Source: Paenibacillus_G sp049942825 (GTDB lineage: Bacteria; Bacillota; Bacilli; Paenibacillales; NBRC-103111). Taken from it: a stretch of 64,000 nucleotides of DNA. How positions within the stretch are numbered: position 1 is the first letter of the stretch; every line of letters starts with the position of its first letter. The notes below the pieces were generated by a model. The model searched no databases and was not told the DNA's origin. It saw only the letters and a program-made list of their open reading frames with translations. The DNA is taken from NCBI RefSeq assembly GCF_049942825.1, contig NZ_CP187970.1, forward strand, positions 1,984,001-2,048,000, given 5' to 3'. Both the position numbers and the translations under genes were made by a program. This document shows, piece by piece, positions 40,855 to 49,227 of this stretch.

Positions 40855-40976
40855 ACGGGAAGCACGTTCCTTTCGTCGCTTGCTTTTCAGGTATACCCTT
40901 TTATCCCCAAAGGGCTGAGGTTCGAATCCCGCCACAGCAAAAAGGCCGAGCCGGCAGGCGGCTCAGCCCCACACAG

Positions 40977-42770
40977 TTATGCTTCGGACAGCTTCTCCAT
41001 CTGCTCGAGCAGGTCCTTGAACACGCTCATCGCCTGCTTGATCGGCTCAGGCGAAGACATATCCACGCCCGCCTTCTTCAGGATGTTCAGGGAGTAGTCG
41101 CTGCCGCCGCTCTTCAGGAATCCGAGGTAGCGGTCCACAGCCGGCTGTCCTTCGTCGAGGATCTGCTTCGCAAAGGAGGTCGCCGCCGAGAAGCCTGTGG
41201 CATATTTGTAGACGTAGAACGAGTTGTAGAAGTGGGGAATACGCGCCCATTCCATCTCGATATCCTTATCCACAACCATATCCTTGCCGTAGTACTGGAC
41301 GTTCAGGTTGTAGTAGATTTCGCTGAACAGCTGCGGCGTCAGGGACTCGCCCGCCTCGGCCTTCTCGTGGATGATTTTCTCGAATTCCGCGAACATCGTC
41401 TGACGGAATACCGTCGTACGGAACTGGTCCATGTAGTAGGTGAGCAGGTACATCTTTTCCTTCTTGTCGCTGGAATGCTTCAGCATGTAGTCCATGAGCA
41501 GCGCTTCGTTCAGCGTCGAGGCGACTTCCGCGAGGAAGATCGTGTACTGCGCATAGCGGTAAGGCTGGTTCGCATCCGAGAGATAGGAGTGAAGCGCGTG
41601 GCCCATCTCATGCGTGAGCGTGAACATGCTGTTGAGGTTGTCCTTGTGGTTCAGCAGCACGTAAGGATGCGTGCCGTAGGCTCCCCAGCTGTATGCCCCG
41701 TTGCGCTTGCCCTCGTTCTCATAGATATCGATCCAGTGGTTGTCGAAGCCTTCCTGCAGCACCTTGAGATAGTCCGGCCCCAGCGGCCCGAGGCTGTCTT
41801 TGACCTTCTTCTTCGCTTCTTCGTACGAGATTTCGAGCTTGTATTCGTCGACGAGGGGGGCGAAGAGATCGTACATGTGCAGCTGGTCCACCTTCATCAG
41901 CTTGCGGCGCAGCTCCATATAGCGGTGCATGAGTGGAAGCGAATCATGGACGGCGTCGATCAGGTTCGTATATACTTCCTTGTCGATCTTGTCGCCGAAG
42001 AGGGACATCTCGAGGGTGGAAGGGTACTTGCGCGCTTTGGCATAAAAAATATTCTTCGTCACATTCGCCGCGAGCGTGGCCGCAATGGTGTTCTTCTGCT
42101 TGCCGTACGTTTCGTACATCGTCTGGAACGCTTCCCGGCGCACCTCGCGGTTGCGGCTCTCGAGGAACTGGATGTACCGGCCGTGGGTCAGCTCGACCTC
42201 TTCCCCCTGTTCGTTCTTGACCTTCGGGAACTTCAGGTCCGCGTTGTTCAGCATGCCGTAGATCGTGCCCGGCGCCTGGGAGAGGTTGCCGACCTGCGCG
42301 AGCAGGGCTTCTTCGCTTTTGCCGAGGACGTGCTGCTTCTGGCGGATCATTTCCTCCAGCGTACGCTTATAGAACGCCAGATCGGGATGTCCGACGAGGG
42401 CCTGAAGCACCTCATCGGAGAGACTCAGAATCTCGGGGGACACGAAGGAGAGGGCTTCGCCGACTTCTACGCTGAGCTTCTTGGATTTATCGGATAAGGC
42501 CTGGTATACGGGATCAGCCATGTCTTCGTGGTGCTTCATATTGGCATATACGTACAACCGCTCGGTATGTAGGGAGATGTCATCTTCAAGCTGGAAGACT
42601 TCCTTGATCGAGGCCGGATCGGCAAGCTTGCCTTCGAAGCGGCCCACGTCCTTCAAAGCGTCCTTGACCTTCTGGTACTCTGCATCCCAAGCCTCCTGGG
42701 AGGCGAACAGGTCTTGAAGATTCCAGCGGTGCTCGGCGGGGACGTCATTGCGTTTGGATAACTGATTCAT
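40977..42770 (-). CDS. pepF: Oligoendopeptidase F (M3 family), with an in-frame signal-peptide-like extension to 42884
   Basis: This 597-residue zinc metallopeptidase cleaves oligopeptides of about 7-17 residues. The active site is H-E-M-G-H in FTLTHEMGHALHSYLSD with the downstream glutamate in EVASTLNEALLMD; YLLTYYMDQFRTTVFRQTMF is also conserved. The start at 42770 (MNQLSKRNDVPAEHRWNL) matches the family and has AAGGAGG seven bases upstream. The same frame extends to an ATG at 42884 that would add MRALLVLFCGILLTGLLISS, an A-Q-A site and about 15 linker residues. That is a convincing signal peptide with its own GGAG. Both a cytoplasmic and an exported form are possible. Confidence 0.93.
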   Translation of the reverse strand: MNQLSKRNDVPAEHRWNLQDLFASQEAWDAEYQKVKDALKDVGRFEGKLADPASIKEVFQLEDDISLHTERLYVYANMKHHEDMADPVYQALSDKSKKLSVEVGEALSFVSPEILSLSDEVLQALVGHPDLAFYKRTLEEMIRQKQHVLGKSEEALLAQVGNLSQAPGTIYGMLNNADLKFPKVKNEQGEEVELTHGRYIQFLESRNREVRREAFQTMYETYGKQKNTIAATLAANVTKNIFYAKARKYPSTLEMSLFGDKIDKEVYTNLIDAVHDSLPLMHRYMELRRKLMKVDQLHMYDLFAPLVDEYKLEISYEEAKKKVKDSLGPLGPDYLKVLQEGFDNHWIDIYENEGKRNGAYSWGAYGTHPYVLLNHKDNLNSMFTLTHEMGHALHSYLSDANQPYRYAQYTIFLAEVASTLNEALLMDYMLKHSSDKKEKMYLLTYYMDQFRTTVFRQTMFAEFEKIIHEKAEAGESLTPQLFSEIYYNLNVQYYGKDMVVDKDIEMEWARIPHFYNSFYVYKYATGFSAATSFAKQILDEGQPAVDRYLGFLKSGGSDYSLNILKKAGVDMSSPEPIKQAMSVFKDLLEQMEKLSEA

Positions 42771-42990
42771 GGGAGCCCTCCTTATCGGATGTTTAGGTTT
42801 CACGGCGGAGCCCGCCTGCGCTGCGGATGAGATCAGCAGTCCGGTCAGCAGGATGCCGCAGAACAACACGAGTAATGCACGCATTGCCGCTCACGCTCCA
42901 TGGCTAGCAGGATGGGTAGGTCTGGAAACGTTGGTTAGTATAACCGGAGCGCGGCTCAAATATTAGTATAGGGAATTGTCGGCCCTAAGT

Positions 42991-43176
42991 CTATTGCTGC
43001 GGCAGGGAGAAGAAGCTGTAGACCATCATGAAGAACGAGAACGAGATCATCACCAGGGCGATGATGGCGAGCGGTCTTTTGGTTCCCGGGGGAAGGGTGT
43101 CCTTCTTCATGATGAGAATCAGTCCCAGCGAGAACGAAAGGATGATGAAGGTTACCACGGATGCGCTGTTGCTCAT
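42991..43176 (-). CDS. Small two-helix membrane protein, 61 residues
   Basis: The protein begins MSNSASVVTFIILSFSLGLI, then a short loop with KKDTLPPGTKRP, then a second helix (LAIIALVMISFSFFMMVYSF). Two membrane passes and no other motif. The start at 43176 is the first ATG before helix 1; GAGGTGA lies about fourteen bases upstream, longer than usual. The frame continues upstream into GC-rich, non-protein-like sequence. Unknown function. Confidence 0.6.
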   Translation of the reverse strand: MSNSASVVTFIILSFSLGLILIMKKDTLPPGTKRPLAIIALVMISFSFFMMVYSFFSLPQQ

Positions 43177-43416
43177 AAGTTTAATCGGTTCACCTCGGTT
43201 TCGGATAAGGGCTCTATCCCCTAGTGTTCGCCAAGAATTCGCGGAATCCTCTCTGGGAGCACGGGGTTTTCGGGGCTCGGGGGAATACGGAAGTCCAGGA
43301 GTCGGTGTAAAATGCATGGGTGAGGGACCCGGCGGAAGGCAGCGGACGTCCGCATGGTTATTCCTATGGGGCAGGCCCGGCAAACAGAACGCGCGCCTCT
43401 TCCATGAAGACGAACG

Positions 43417-43449
43417 AAGGCCGGCATCCGATCGGGATGCCGGCCTTTC
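43417..43449. terminator. Terminator-like hairpin after terC
   Basis: AAGGCCGGCATCC and GGATGCCGGCCTT form a 13-base stem with a short loop. The flanking T or A tracts are short. Confidence 0.6.
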
Positions 43450-43480
43450 AGGAATGTGCTGTGAAGTAAAGAGGAGCGAA

Positions 43481-44290
43481 TCAGCCGTTCGGCTTCAGCT
43501 TGACGAGCACGAGGCGCCCGTCTTCGCCGCGCTTGGCCTTGAAGCTGTCGTTCGGCTGAATGTCCGCCTCTTGCTCCAATTCCTGGGGAATGGTCAGATG
43601 GCCTTTCTCATTGATGGACACGAAAGAGCCGAACAGTTTTTTGCCGTAGCCCGTGGCCAGGACACCGACGACGATCAGGGAGATGAGCACCCACTTCAGA
43701 ATGCCGTTGTCGGCGAAGAAGGCTTCAACCGAAGGGTCGCCTGTCAGCATGGAACCTGCCGTATAGGCCAGGACACCGGAGCCGATGTAGATGATCCAAG
43801 GATACTTCTCAACAAGCTTGATGAACATCGTGCTGCCCCATACCATGATGGGGACGCTGATCAGCAGGCCGAGAACGACGAGAATGAAGTCGCCGTGGGA
43901 TGCGCCTGCGACGGCCATAACGTTGTCGAAGCCCATGACCCCGTCCGCGATAATGATGGTCCGGATGGCCGGCCACAGCTGAGGCTTGGCTTCCACGGCA
44001 TGGTCGCTCTTGTCGACGAGCAGCTTGTAGGCAATCCAGACCAGCACCACGCCGCCCACCAGCAGCAGGTACGGAAGCTTTAGCAGCCATACGACGGCGA
44101 GCGTCGCAAGCACACGGATGATGACCGCGCCGACCGTACCCCACATGATTGCTTTTTTCTGGTGTTCCTTGGGCAGATTGCGTGCGGCCAGCGCGATAAC
44201 GATGGCGTTGTCGCCTGCCAGAACAAGGTCGATGAGGACGATGTTCAGCAGCTTGAGCAGAAACTCCAGAGAGAATTCCACGTTCACCAC
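43481..44290 (-). CDS. TerC-family manganese exporter
   Basis: This 269-residue protein has seven helices with the TerC/Alx acidic motifs: LIDLVLAGDNAIVIALAARN in helix 1 and IIIADGVMGFDNVMAVAGA in the middle. The aspartates are thought to bind the metal. A hydrophilic C-terminal extension (about 215-269) ends VLVKLKPNG and contains an SpoVT/AbrB-like stretch (SINEKGHLTIPQELEQEADI). A manganese riboswitch lies directly upstream. This fits the established control of Mn2+ export by YkoY/MeeY- and MeeF-type TerC proteins in bacilli. Confidence 0.93.
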   Translation of the reverse strand: MVNVEFSLEFLLKLLNIVLIDLVLAGDNAIVIALAARNLPKEHQKKAIMWGTVGAVIIRVLATLAVVWLLKLPYLLLVGGVVLVWIAYKLLVDKSDHAVEAKPQLWPAIRTIIIADGVMGFDNVMAVAGASHGDFILVVLGLLISVPIMVWGSTMFIKLVEKYPWIIYIGSGVLAYTAGSMLTGDPSVEAFFADNGILKWVLISLIVVGVLATGYGKKLFGSFVSINEKGHLTIPQELEQEADIQPNDSFKAKRGEDGRLVLVKLKPNG

Positions 44291-44348
44291 TCCTTCTTCA
44301 GTTTGGTAGGTTTTCCTTGCAGCCGGGGAGGTCCCGTTCGCTGATCAC

Positions 44349-44383
44349 ATAAAAATGACCCCTACCTGCCGAAGGTAAGGGTC
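44349..44383 (-). terminator. Second terminator downstream of the Mn2+ riboswitch
   Basis: On the minus strand GACCC-TACCT and AGGTA-GGGTC pair around GCCGA-type loop bases and are followed by ATTTTT. It lies between the riboswitch expression platform and terC. Confidence 0.75.
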
Positions 44384-44391
44384 TGGACAAA

Positions 44392-44517
44392 CAAAAAAGA
44401 CCTTTACCTTGTAGGCAAAGGTCTTGCTAACAACGTTACGTTGCCAATAAAGCCGGGGCTCCGCGAAGAACCCGAATTGACGACTTTTATTGTGGAAGCT
44501 ACTCCCCTTTGGAGGAC
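44392..44517 (-). promoter_or_regulatory. yybP-ykoY manganese riboswitch with expression-platform terminator
   Basis: On the minus strand the conserved elements appear in order: AAAGGGGAGTAGC (44511-44499), GTCGTCAATTC, GGCAACGTAACGTTGTTAGC, then AGACCTTTGCC/GGTAAAGGTCT with TTTTTT (44422-44393) as the terminator. Family members bind Mn2+, which prevents termination and turns on Mn2+ exporters. Its position 102 bases upstream of the TerC gene agrees. Confidence 0.93.
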
Positions 44518-44611
44518 ACCTTATGTAATTAGCTTCATTATAACGAAGAGCCAAGCCCGCCGTCAAGGCTTATCCGCGTGGATTTTGCACAAAATCAGCT
44601 GGCCGGTTTCT

Positions 44612-44845
44612 TTACACCTGCTTGAAGGCCGCGATAATTTCTTCATATTCTTCCGGGTTGTCTGCGAACTTCTCCTTGGGAAACCGCTCGCCGACCCAGT
44701 GCATCATCTCGGGGCGGGAGAGGAAGGTACGGGATTCTTCTCCCCATTGATCGGAGATTTCACGGAGAATCAGCTGTTTGCCGTTGACTTCCACCGTAAG
44801 CATGTTCCATTTATCTTTTTTGTAGATCACGTGTTTTTTGATCAT
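44612..44845 (-). CDS. Hypothetical protein, 77 residues
   Basis: This small soluble protein begins MIKKHVIYKKDKWNMLTVEV and contains LSRPEMMHWVGERFPKEKF. No family is recognised. GGAG lies eight bases before the ATG. It lies upstream of the terC riboswitch on the same strand, with about 95 bases between. Confidence 0.7.
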   Translation of the reverse strand: MIKKHVIYKKDKWNMLTVEVNGKQLILREISDQWGEESRTFLSRPEMMHWVGERFPKEKFADNPEEYEEIIAAFKQV

Positions 44846-45019
44846 AGGGCAGACTCCGTTTCTGCGGCCCGCCGGCGGCGGAGCCGGATATTCAGGAAAA
44901 TTCCGTAAGGTTCCTGCGCGAAAATGATACCTCAGCCGGGGCTGAAAAGCAAGGCTGTCCAGGAAAAACGAGAGCGGGGCAGGCGGAGCGTCTCTCTCGC
45001 TGATCTGGAAAAAAAGGGA

Positions 45020-45049
45020 TTGTAAAATCCTGCCTCCCTATGCTACAAT
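45020..45049 (+). promoter_or_regulatory. Promoter of the methyltransferase gene
   Basis: TTGTAA at 45020-45025 and TACAAT at 45044-45049 are separated by 18 bases. Confidence 0.5.
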
Positions 45050-45136
45050 CCGGTGTAAGCTTCAGCATCTGCCGGAGGGCGGATGGGAGCATCGGACGGA
45101 TAACGAGCCGAGATGAGATGAGGAGAGATGAGAAGC

Positions 45137-45901
45137 ATGACGATGAACCATGAAGCATCCGAACACCTGTCCCCGCAGCAGCAAGCCGGGGAGACAAAGT
45201 CGGTTTATGAGCAGGCGGGGGTAGCCATGACCTGCAGGTCTTACGATGAATATCTGCGGATGTTCTCACTGCCGGCCGAACTGCTGGAGGCTGGGCCGAT
45301 CCTTGATGTCGCCGCGGGAGCTTCTTCATTTGTGGCGGAAGCATCCCGGCGCGGATATCCTGCGTCAGCTGCCGATCCTTTGTACGCGATGACGAAGGAT
45401 GAGATCGCCGAGCATGGAAGCAGGGAGATCCATGTTTCGACGGAGAAGCTTGGGAAGCTGAAGCATCTCTTCGATTGGAGCTATTACGGGGACCTGGGGC
45501 GCCACCGCGCGAACAGGGAGGCTTCGCTGGAACGGTTTTCGAAGGATTTCTCCGCTCGTAAGGAGGAAGGCCGTTATGTGTCCGCGATGCTGCCCCATCT
45601 GCCGTACGCGGACGGGAGCTTCGCCCTTGTGCTCTGCAGCCATTTCCTGTTCCTTTATCAGGAGCAGTTCGACTATGAGTTCCATCTGCGTGCGGTGAAG
45701 GAGCTGTACCGTGTCTGCAGACCGGGCGGTGAAGTGCGGATTTATCCCGTGTACTCGCTGAAATGGGAGCGGTACGCGGAGCTCGGACGCTTGATGGAGG
45801 CGCTTGAGGTTGAAGGGGCCGAGGCGGATCTGCTCCCTTCGAGCCTTCCGTTTATCCCCGGTTCGAGCGAGCTTCTAAGGCTCCGCAAGCCTTCTGTATA
45901 A
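45137..45901 (+). CDS. Class I SAM-dependent methyltransferase-like protein
   Basis: This 254-residue protein has the first Rossmann motif in GPILDVAAGASSFVAEASRR (about 54-73), an acidic residue after strand 2 (ASAADPLYAM), and late motifs in LPYADGSFALVLCSHFLFLY and LYRVCRPGGEVRIYPVYSLK. This matches Methyltransf_11-like enzymes. The substrate is unknown. The start may be 45137 or 45128, with AGGAG upstream of both. A long insert (about 100-145) separates strand 2 from strand 4. Confidence 0.85.
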   Translation: MTMNHEASEHLSPQQQAGETKSVYEQAGVAMTCRSYDEYLRMFSLPAELLEAGPILDVAAGASSFVAEASRRGYPASAADPLYAMTKDEIAEHGSREIHVSTEKLGKLKHLFDWSYYGDLGRHRANREASLERFSKDFSARKEEGRYVSAMLPHLPYADGSFALVLCSHFLFLYQEQFDYEFHLRAVKELYRVCRPGGEVRIYPVYSLKWERYAELGRLMEALEVEGAEADLLPSSLPFIPGSSELLRLRKPSV

Positions 45902-45912
45902 ATTGCCCTCAG

Positions 45913-45941
45913 TTGATTTATCCTGCTAAGGGTGGTATACT
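45913..45941 (+). promoter_or_regulatory. Promoter of the cold-shock protein gene
   Basis: TTGATT at 45913-45918 and TATACT at 45936-45941 are separated by 17 bases. A 46-base leader to the TTG start follows. Confidence 0.7.
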
Positions 45942-45987
45942 TAGCATATTCGCCCAAGATGGCGATACATCTAGGAGGTTGTTTTCA

Positions 45988-46185
45988 TTGAAGGGTACAG
46001 TAAAATGGTTTAACGCAGAAAAAGGTTACGGCTTCATCTCTGTTGACGGTGGCGACGATGTATTCGTACACTTCTCCGCTATCCAAGGCGAAGGCTTCAA
46101 GACGCTGGAAGAAGGCCAATCGGTTGAATTCGAAATCGTTCAAGGCAACCGCGGTCCACAAGCAGCTAACGTTAACAAACTGTAA
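45988..46185 (+). CDS. Cold-shock protein (CspA/CspB family)
   Basis: This 65-residue OB-fold RNA/DNA-binding protein has RNP1 in KGYGFISV and RNP2 in VFVHFSAI. The N-terminus GTVKWFNAEKG is canonical. The start is TTG at 45988 with AGGAGG nine bases upstream. Compared with its neighbours the gene is less GC-rich and uses A/T-ending codons typical of highly expressed genes. The terminator is at 46373-46414, so the mRNA has a long (about 190-base) 3' region. Confidence 0.95.
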   Translation: MKGTVKWFNAEKGYGFISVDGGDDVFVHFSAIQGEGFKTLEEGQSVEFEIVQGNRGPQAANVNKL

Positions 46186-46372
46186 TTAAACTTATCGTCC
46201 GGATCCTGCGAAGGAACGGATTGCATGATATAAGGTTTCTTCCGGAAATCATAACGATTGAACCTCTTGATCTCGCTTCTTGATTTCAACAAGAAAACTT
46301 ACCGTCACTTGTTTACGGTACTCATTCATGTGCAGATAGTTTTCTTACAATCGTGCCATTATCGTATTTCAT

Positions 46373-46414
46373 AAAGCGGTACCTGGGATGTCATCATCCC
46401 GGGTCCGCTTTTTT
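46373..46414 (+). terminator. Terminator downstream of the cold-shock gene
   Basis: AAAGCGG...TGGGATG and CATCCCGGG...CCGCTTT pair, followed by TTTTTT. Confidence 0.8.
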
Positions 46415-46434
46415 CTGTTATTGAGGCTGAAACG

Positions 46435-46472
46435 CAAAAGAACCCCTGGCTCCAAAACCCAAGCCAGAGGTT
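46435..46472 (-). terminator. Terminator of the nitroreductase gene
   Basis: On the minus strand AACCTCTGGCT and AGCCAGGGGTT pair, followed by CTTTT. Confidence 0.75.
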
Positions 46473-46486
46473 CCACCAAAACAAAT

Positions 46487-47158
46487 TTACTCCACGATCG
46501 TCAGGATCTCATCGACCGGTTTGCGGGCCAGGCGGGCCGGACGCTCGGAAGGATAGCCAAGGGCGATGACCATGTTCACCTGACATTCCGGGCGGATGTC
46601 GAGCACCTCGCGCAGCTGCTCTTCCGCGAGCAGAACCGGACCGGTCATCGGGCAGGTGCCGAGTCCCTTGGCATGGGCGGCGAGCATCAGGTTCTGCGCG
46701 GCAAGGCACGAGCTCTTGATGCCTTCCTCTGCCCATACCGAATCGTCTACGAGCTGGACCGGATCGAAGATCCGCTCACGGAACTTCGAATTGTACGGCG
46801 TAGCGAGGCAGACGAGGAGTACAGGAGCGTCGGAGAAGGCGGTGGCGTAAGGGCCGAAGGACTTTACAAGCAGGCGCCCCTCCTTGCTCAGCCCGCGTTC
46901 CTCAGCCTGTGCGGCTCTGCGGTGGAGCTGCTCCCAAGTAAGGCGCTCGATTTCTTTGATCTTCTCGCGATTGGTCACCGCGATGAATTCCCAAGTCTGG
47001 GAGTTGGTATCGCTTGGAGCATACCGGGCACAGTCGATAATGTCACGGATATCCTCGACGGAGACGGGCTGCTCGGTATATTTGCGGATGCTGCGGCGGT
47101 CGAGCAGCACCTCCTTGAAGTCTTCGAAGGCCATGGCGGCAGGGGTAGTCGGGTTCAT
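46487..47158 (-). CDS. Nitroreductase-family FMN protein
   Basis: This 223-residue protein has LLDRRSIRKYTEQPVS near the N-terminus (phosphate-binding R-R-S-x-R) and ARYAPSDTNSQTWEFIAVTN for FMN contact. The C-terminal half has LAAQNLMLAAHAKGLGTCPM and VIALGYPSERPA. Such flavoenzymes reduce nitroaromatics, quinones or enones with NAD(P)H; the physiological substrate is unknown. The start may be 47170 or 47158; the latter keeps a usable distance to AGAGG. Confidence 0.92.
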   Translation of the reverse strand: MNPTTPAAMAFEDFKEVLLDRRSIRKYTEQPVSVEDIRDIIDCARYAPSDTNSQTWEFIAVTNREKIKEIERLTWEQLHRRAAQAEERGLSKEGRLLVKSFGPYATAFSDAPVLLVCLATPYNSKFRERIFDPVQLVDDSVWAEEGIKSSCLAAQNLMLAAHAKGLGTCPMTGPVLLAEEQLREVLDIRPECQVNMVIALGYPSERPARLARKPVDEILTIVE

Positions 47159-47288
47159 GAGTAAGTTCATCCTCTCGAAAAGCTTGGACTCGGGTTGGGT
47201 ATGATGCTGCTTGGTACTTGGTGCTAAGATCTGCTATCCAATTATACCTCTACAAGCAGAGGATGACAACAAGGGATGCCAATAACGC

Positions 47289-47325
47289 AAAACCGCCTTC
47301 GGCTCGGAAGGCGGTTTGGTTTTTT
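47289..47325. terminator. Terminator between the nitroreductase and SulP genes
   Basis: AAACCGCCTTC and GAAGGCGGTTT form a perfect 11-base stem. The T run is on the plus side; on the minus strand, where the upstream SulP gene ends, the hairpin is followed by TTGCG. Confidence 0.75.
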
Positions 47326-47380
47326 ATAGTAAGACGGTAAGAGAGCTTTGTGTAAATAAAGTCTGCGGGGACTTCCCAGG

Positions 47381-48835
47381 TTAGTGCGCACCGGAGGTTC
47401 CGAGGCCTGTACGCTTCAGCAGCACTTGGCTTTCTTCATTGAGTCCGGTAAGCTTCACCGACTTGCCTGCGAGCTCGTACTTCGCTGTCACCTTGGCCAG
47501 CGCGTTGACAGCCGAGTGGTCCCAGAGATGCGAGTGGGAAAAATCAATGACAACCTCCACGGGGTCCTGCTCCGCATTGAAACCATCGAGGAAGCCGGAT
47601 ACGGTGCCGAAGAACATTTGGCCATGGACCGTGTAATGCTTGACGCCCTTCGCATCGGTGATGCTGGTTGTCCTAATCCGGGCGATCCTCCAGGCGAAAA
47701 TGACGGCGCTGAGGAGAACCCCGGCGAAGACGCCCTTGGACAGGTCATGGGTAGCTACAACGATGACCACCGTGACGATCATGACCAGGGAGTCGCTGTA
47801 GGGAATGCTGCGGATGCGGCGCAGGGAAGACCAGTCGAACGTGCCGAAGGAGACCATGAACATGACGCCGACCAAGGCGGCCATCGGAATCTGCTTCACC
47901 ACATTCCCGAGCACTATGATGAGGAAGAGCAGGAAGACGCCGGCCACGAAGGTGGACAAGCGGCTTCTTCCGCCAGACCTGACGTTAATCACCGATTGGC
48001 CGATCATCGCGCAGCCCGCCATGCCGCCGAAGAAGCCGGTGGCGATATTGGCGATCCCTTGTCCGCGGACTTCGCGGTTCTTGTCGCTGCGCGTACCCGT
48101 CATGTCGTCGAGCAGAGTTGCGGTCAGCAGTGACTCGAGGATCCCTACGACTGCCAGAGACAGGCTGTACGGGAAAATAATCATCAGCATCTCCATGGTC
48201 AGAGGAACCTGAGGAAGATGGAAGACGGGCGGTGCGTTCGTGATTTCGCCCATGTCGCCGACGGTTCTGACGTCGAGGCCAAGCGAAATGACCAGCACGG
48301 ATACAAGAATGATAGCGGCCAAGGCCGAAGGGAACGCTTTGGTGATGCGCGGCAGCCCGTAAATAATAGCGAGCGTCAAGCAGACCAGGGCATACATCAG
48401 CCATCCCTGCCCTGTAAAGTGAACCAGCTGCGCCATGAAGATCAGAATCGCCAGCGCGTTCACGAAGCCGGTCATGACCGAATGGGGGACGAAGGTGATG
48501 AATCGGCCCAGTTTAAGCATCCCCATGATCCACTGGAGAATACCGGCGAGCACGGTGGCGGCGAACAGGTACTCGATGCCGTGGTCCTTCACGAGGTTCA
48601 CCATGAGCAGAGCCATGGCCCCTGTAGCGGCGGAGATCATGGCGGGCCGTCCGCCGAAGATCGACACGAGGACGGCGATGCTGAACGAAGCATACAGACC
48701 TACCATCGGGTCCACGCCGGCGATGATCGAGAAGGCGATGGCTTCGGGGATGAGGGCCAGCGCTACCGTGATGCCGGACAGAAGATCCGCGCGGGTATTG
48801 CTGAACCAGTGATTTTTCAGTTGTTGGGCAAGCAA
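47381..48835 (-). CDS. SulP-family anion transporter with STAS domain
   Basis: This 484-residue protein has an N-terminal SulP permease with about eleven helices. ADLLSGITVALALIPEAIAF is the family signature, and FGGMAGCAMIGQSVINVRSG is the helix-8 region. A cytoplasmic STAS domain (about 390-470) contains VVIDFSHSHLWDHSAVNAL. Members carry sulfate, bicarbonate or other anions; the small STAS with DHSA suggests the bicarbonate/sulfate type but does not settle it. The TTG start has AGGAGG seven bases upstream. Monocistronic. The 392 bases upstream (48836-49227) hold no gene, only a perfect hairpin (49030-49053) and three copies of a 9-base unit (GCAGGTATG-like) near 49055-49081. Confidence 0.92.
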   Translation of the reverse strand: MLAQQLKNHWFSNTRADLLSGITVALALIPEAIAFSIIAGVDPMVGLYASFSIAVLVSIFGGRPAMISAATGAMALLMVNLVKDHGIEYLFAATVLAGILQWIMGMLKLGRFITFVPHSVMTGFVNALAILIFMAQLVHFTGQGWLMYALVCLTLAIIYGLPRITKAFPSALAAIILVSVLVISLGLDVRTVGDMGEITNAPPVFHLPQVPLTMEMLMIIFPYSLSLAVVGILESLLTATLLDDMTGTRSDKNREVRGQGIANIATGFFGGMAGCAMIGQSVINVRSGGRSRLSTFVAGVFLLFLIIVLGNVVKQIPMAALVGVMFMVSFGTFDWSSLRRIRSIPYSDSLVMIVTVVIVVATHDLSKGVFAGVLLSAVIFAWRIARIRTTSITDAKGVKHYTVHGQMFFGTVSGFLDGFNAEQDPVEVVIDFSHSHLWDHSAVNALAKVTAKYELAGKSVKLTGLNEESQVLLKRTGLGTSGAH

Positions 48836-49227
48836 AAGAAACCCTCCTTGATGATAAAAAAAGATAAATGTGACTTTCCACTCTCAGAAAAGTCGGGGCC
48901 GATGTCCAATAGTCCCGATTATACAAGAAGGGGAAAGCGGGTTCAAGGCGGACAAGATTAGTGTAAGCGCAAACATCCGGATTGTTCTCGAGCAGCCTCC
49001 CGTTTTCTTGAAAAATCGTACGCCGAAGAACCGTATCCTTCCTGGATACGGTGGAGCAGGTATGGCAGCTATGGCAGGTATGACATTATGTAACGGATGC
49101 AGTGCCGACGGTCCAGCTTTGGTAAGACCGCGACATCATGCCGGAGAAGATGAATGCTTGTGAGCCTGGTTCTGCAGCAGTCCTGCTCTGCGGTATCCGA
49201 CTAGAGGAGCGCTGCAGTATGCCGTGT

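Noticed and set aside
40919..40930. tRNA-like T-loop sequence GGTTCGAATCCC
   Set aside because: No matching acceptor, D or anticodon arms could be drawn upstream on this strand.
41232..42497. Long open frame opposite oligoendopeptidase F
   Set aside because: The minus strand carries an unmistakable M3 peptidase with HEMGH; the plus frame has no domain and no ribosome binding site.
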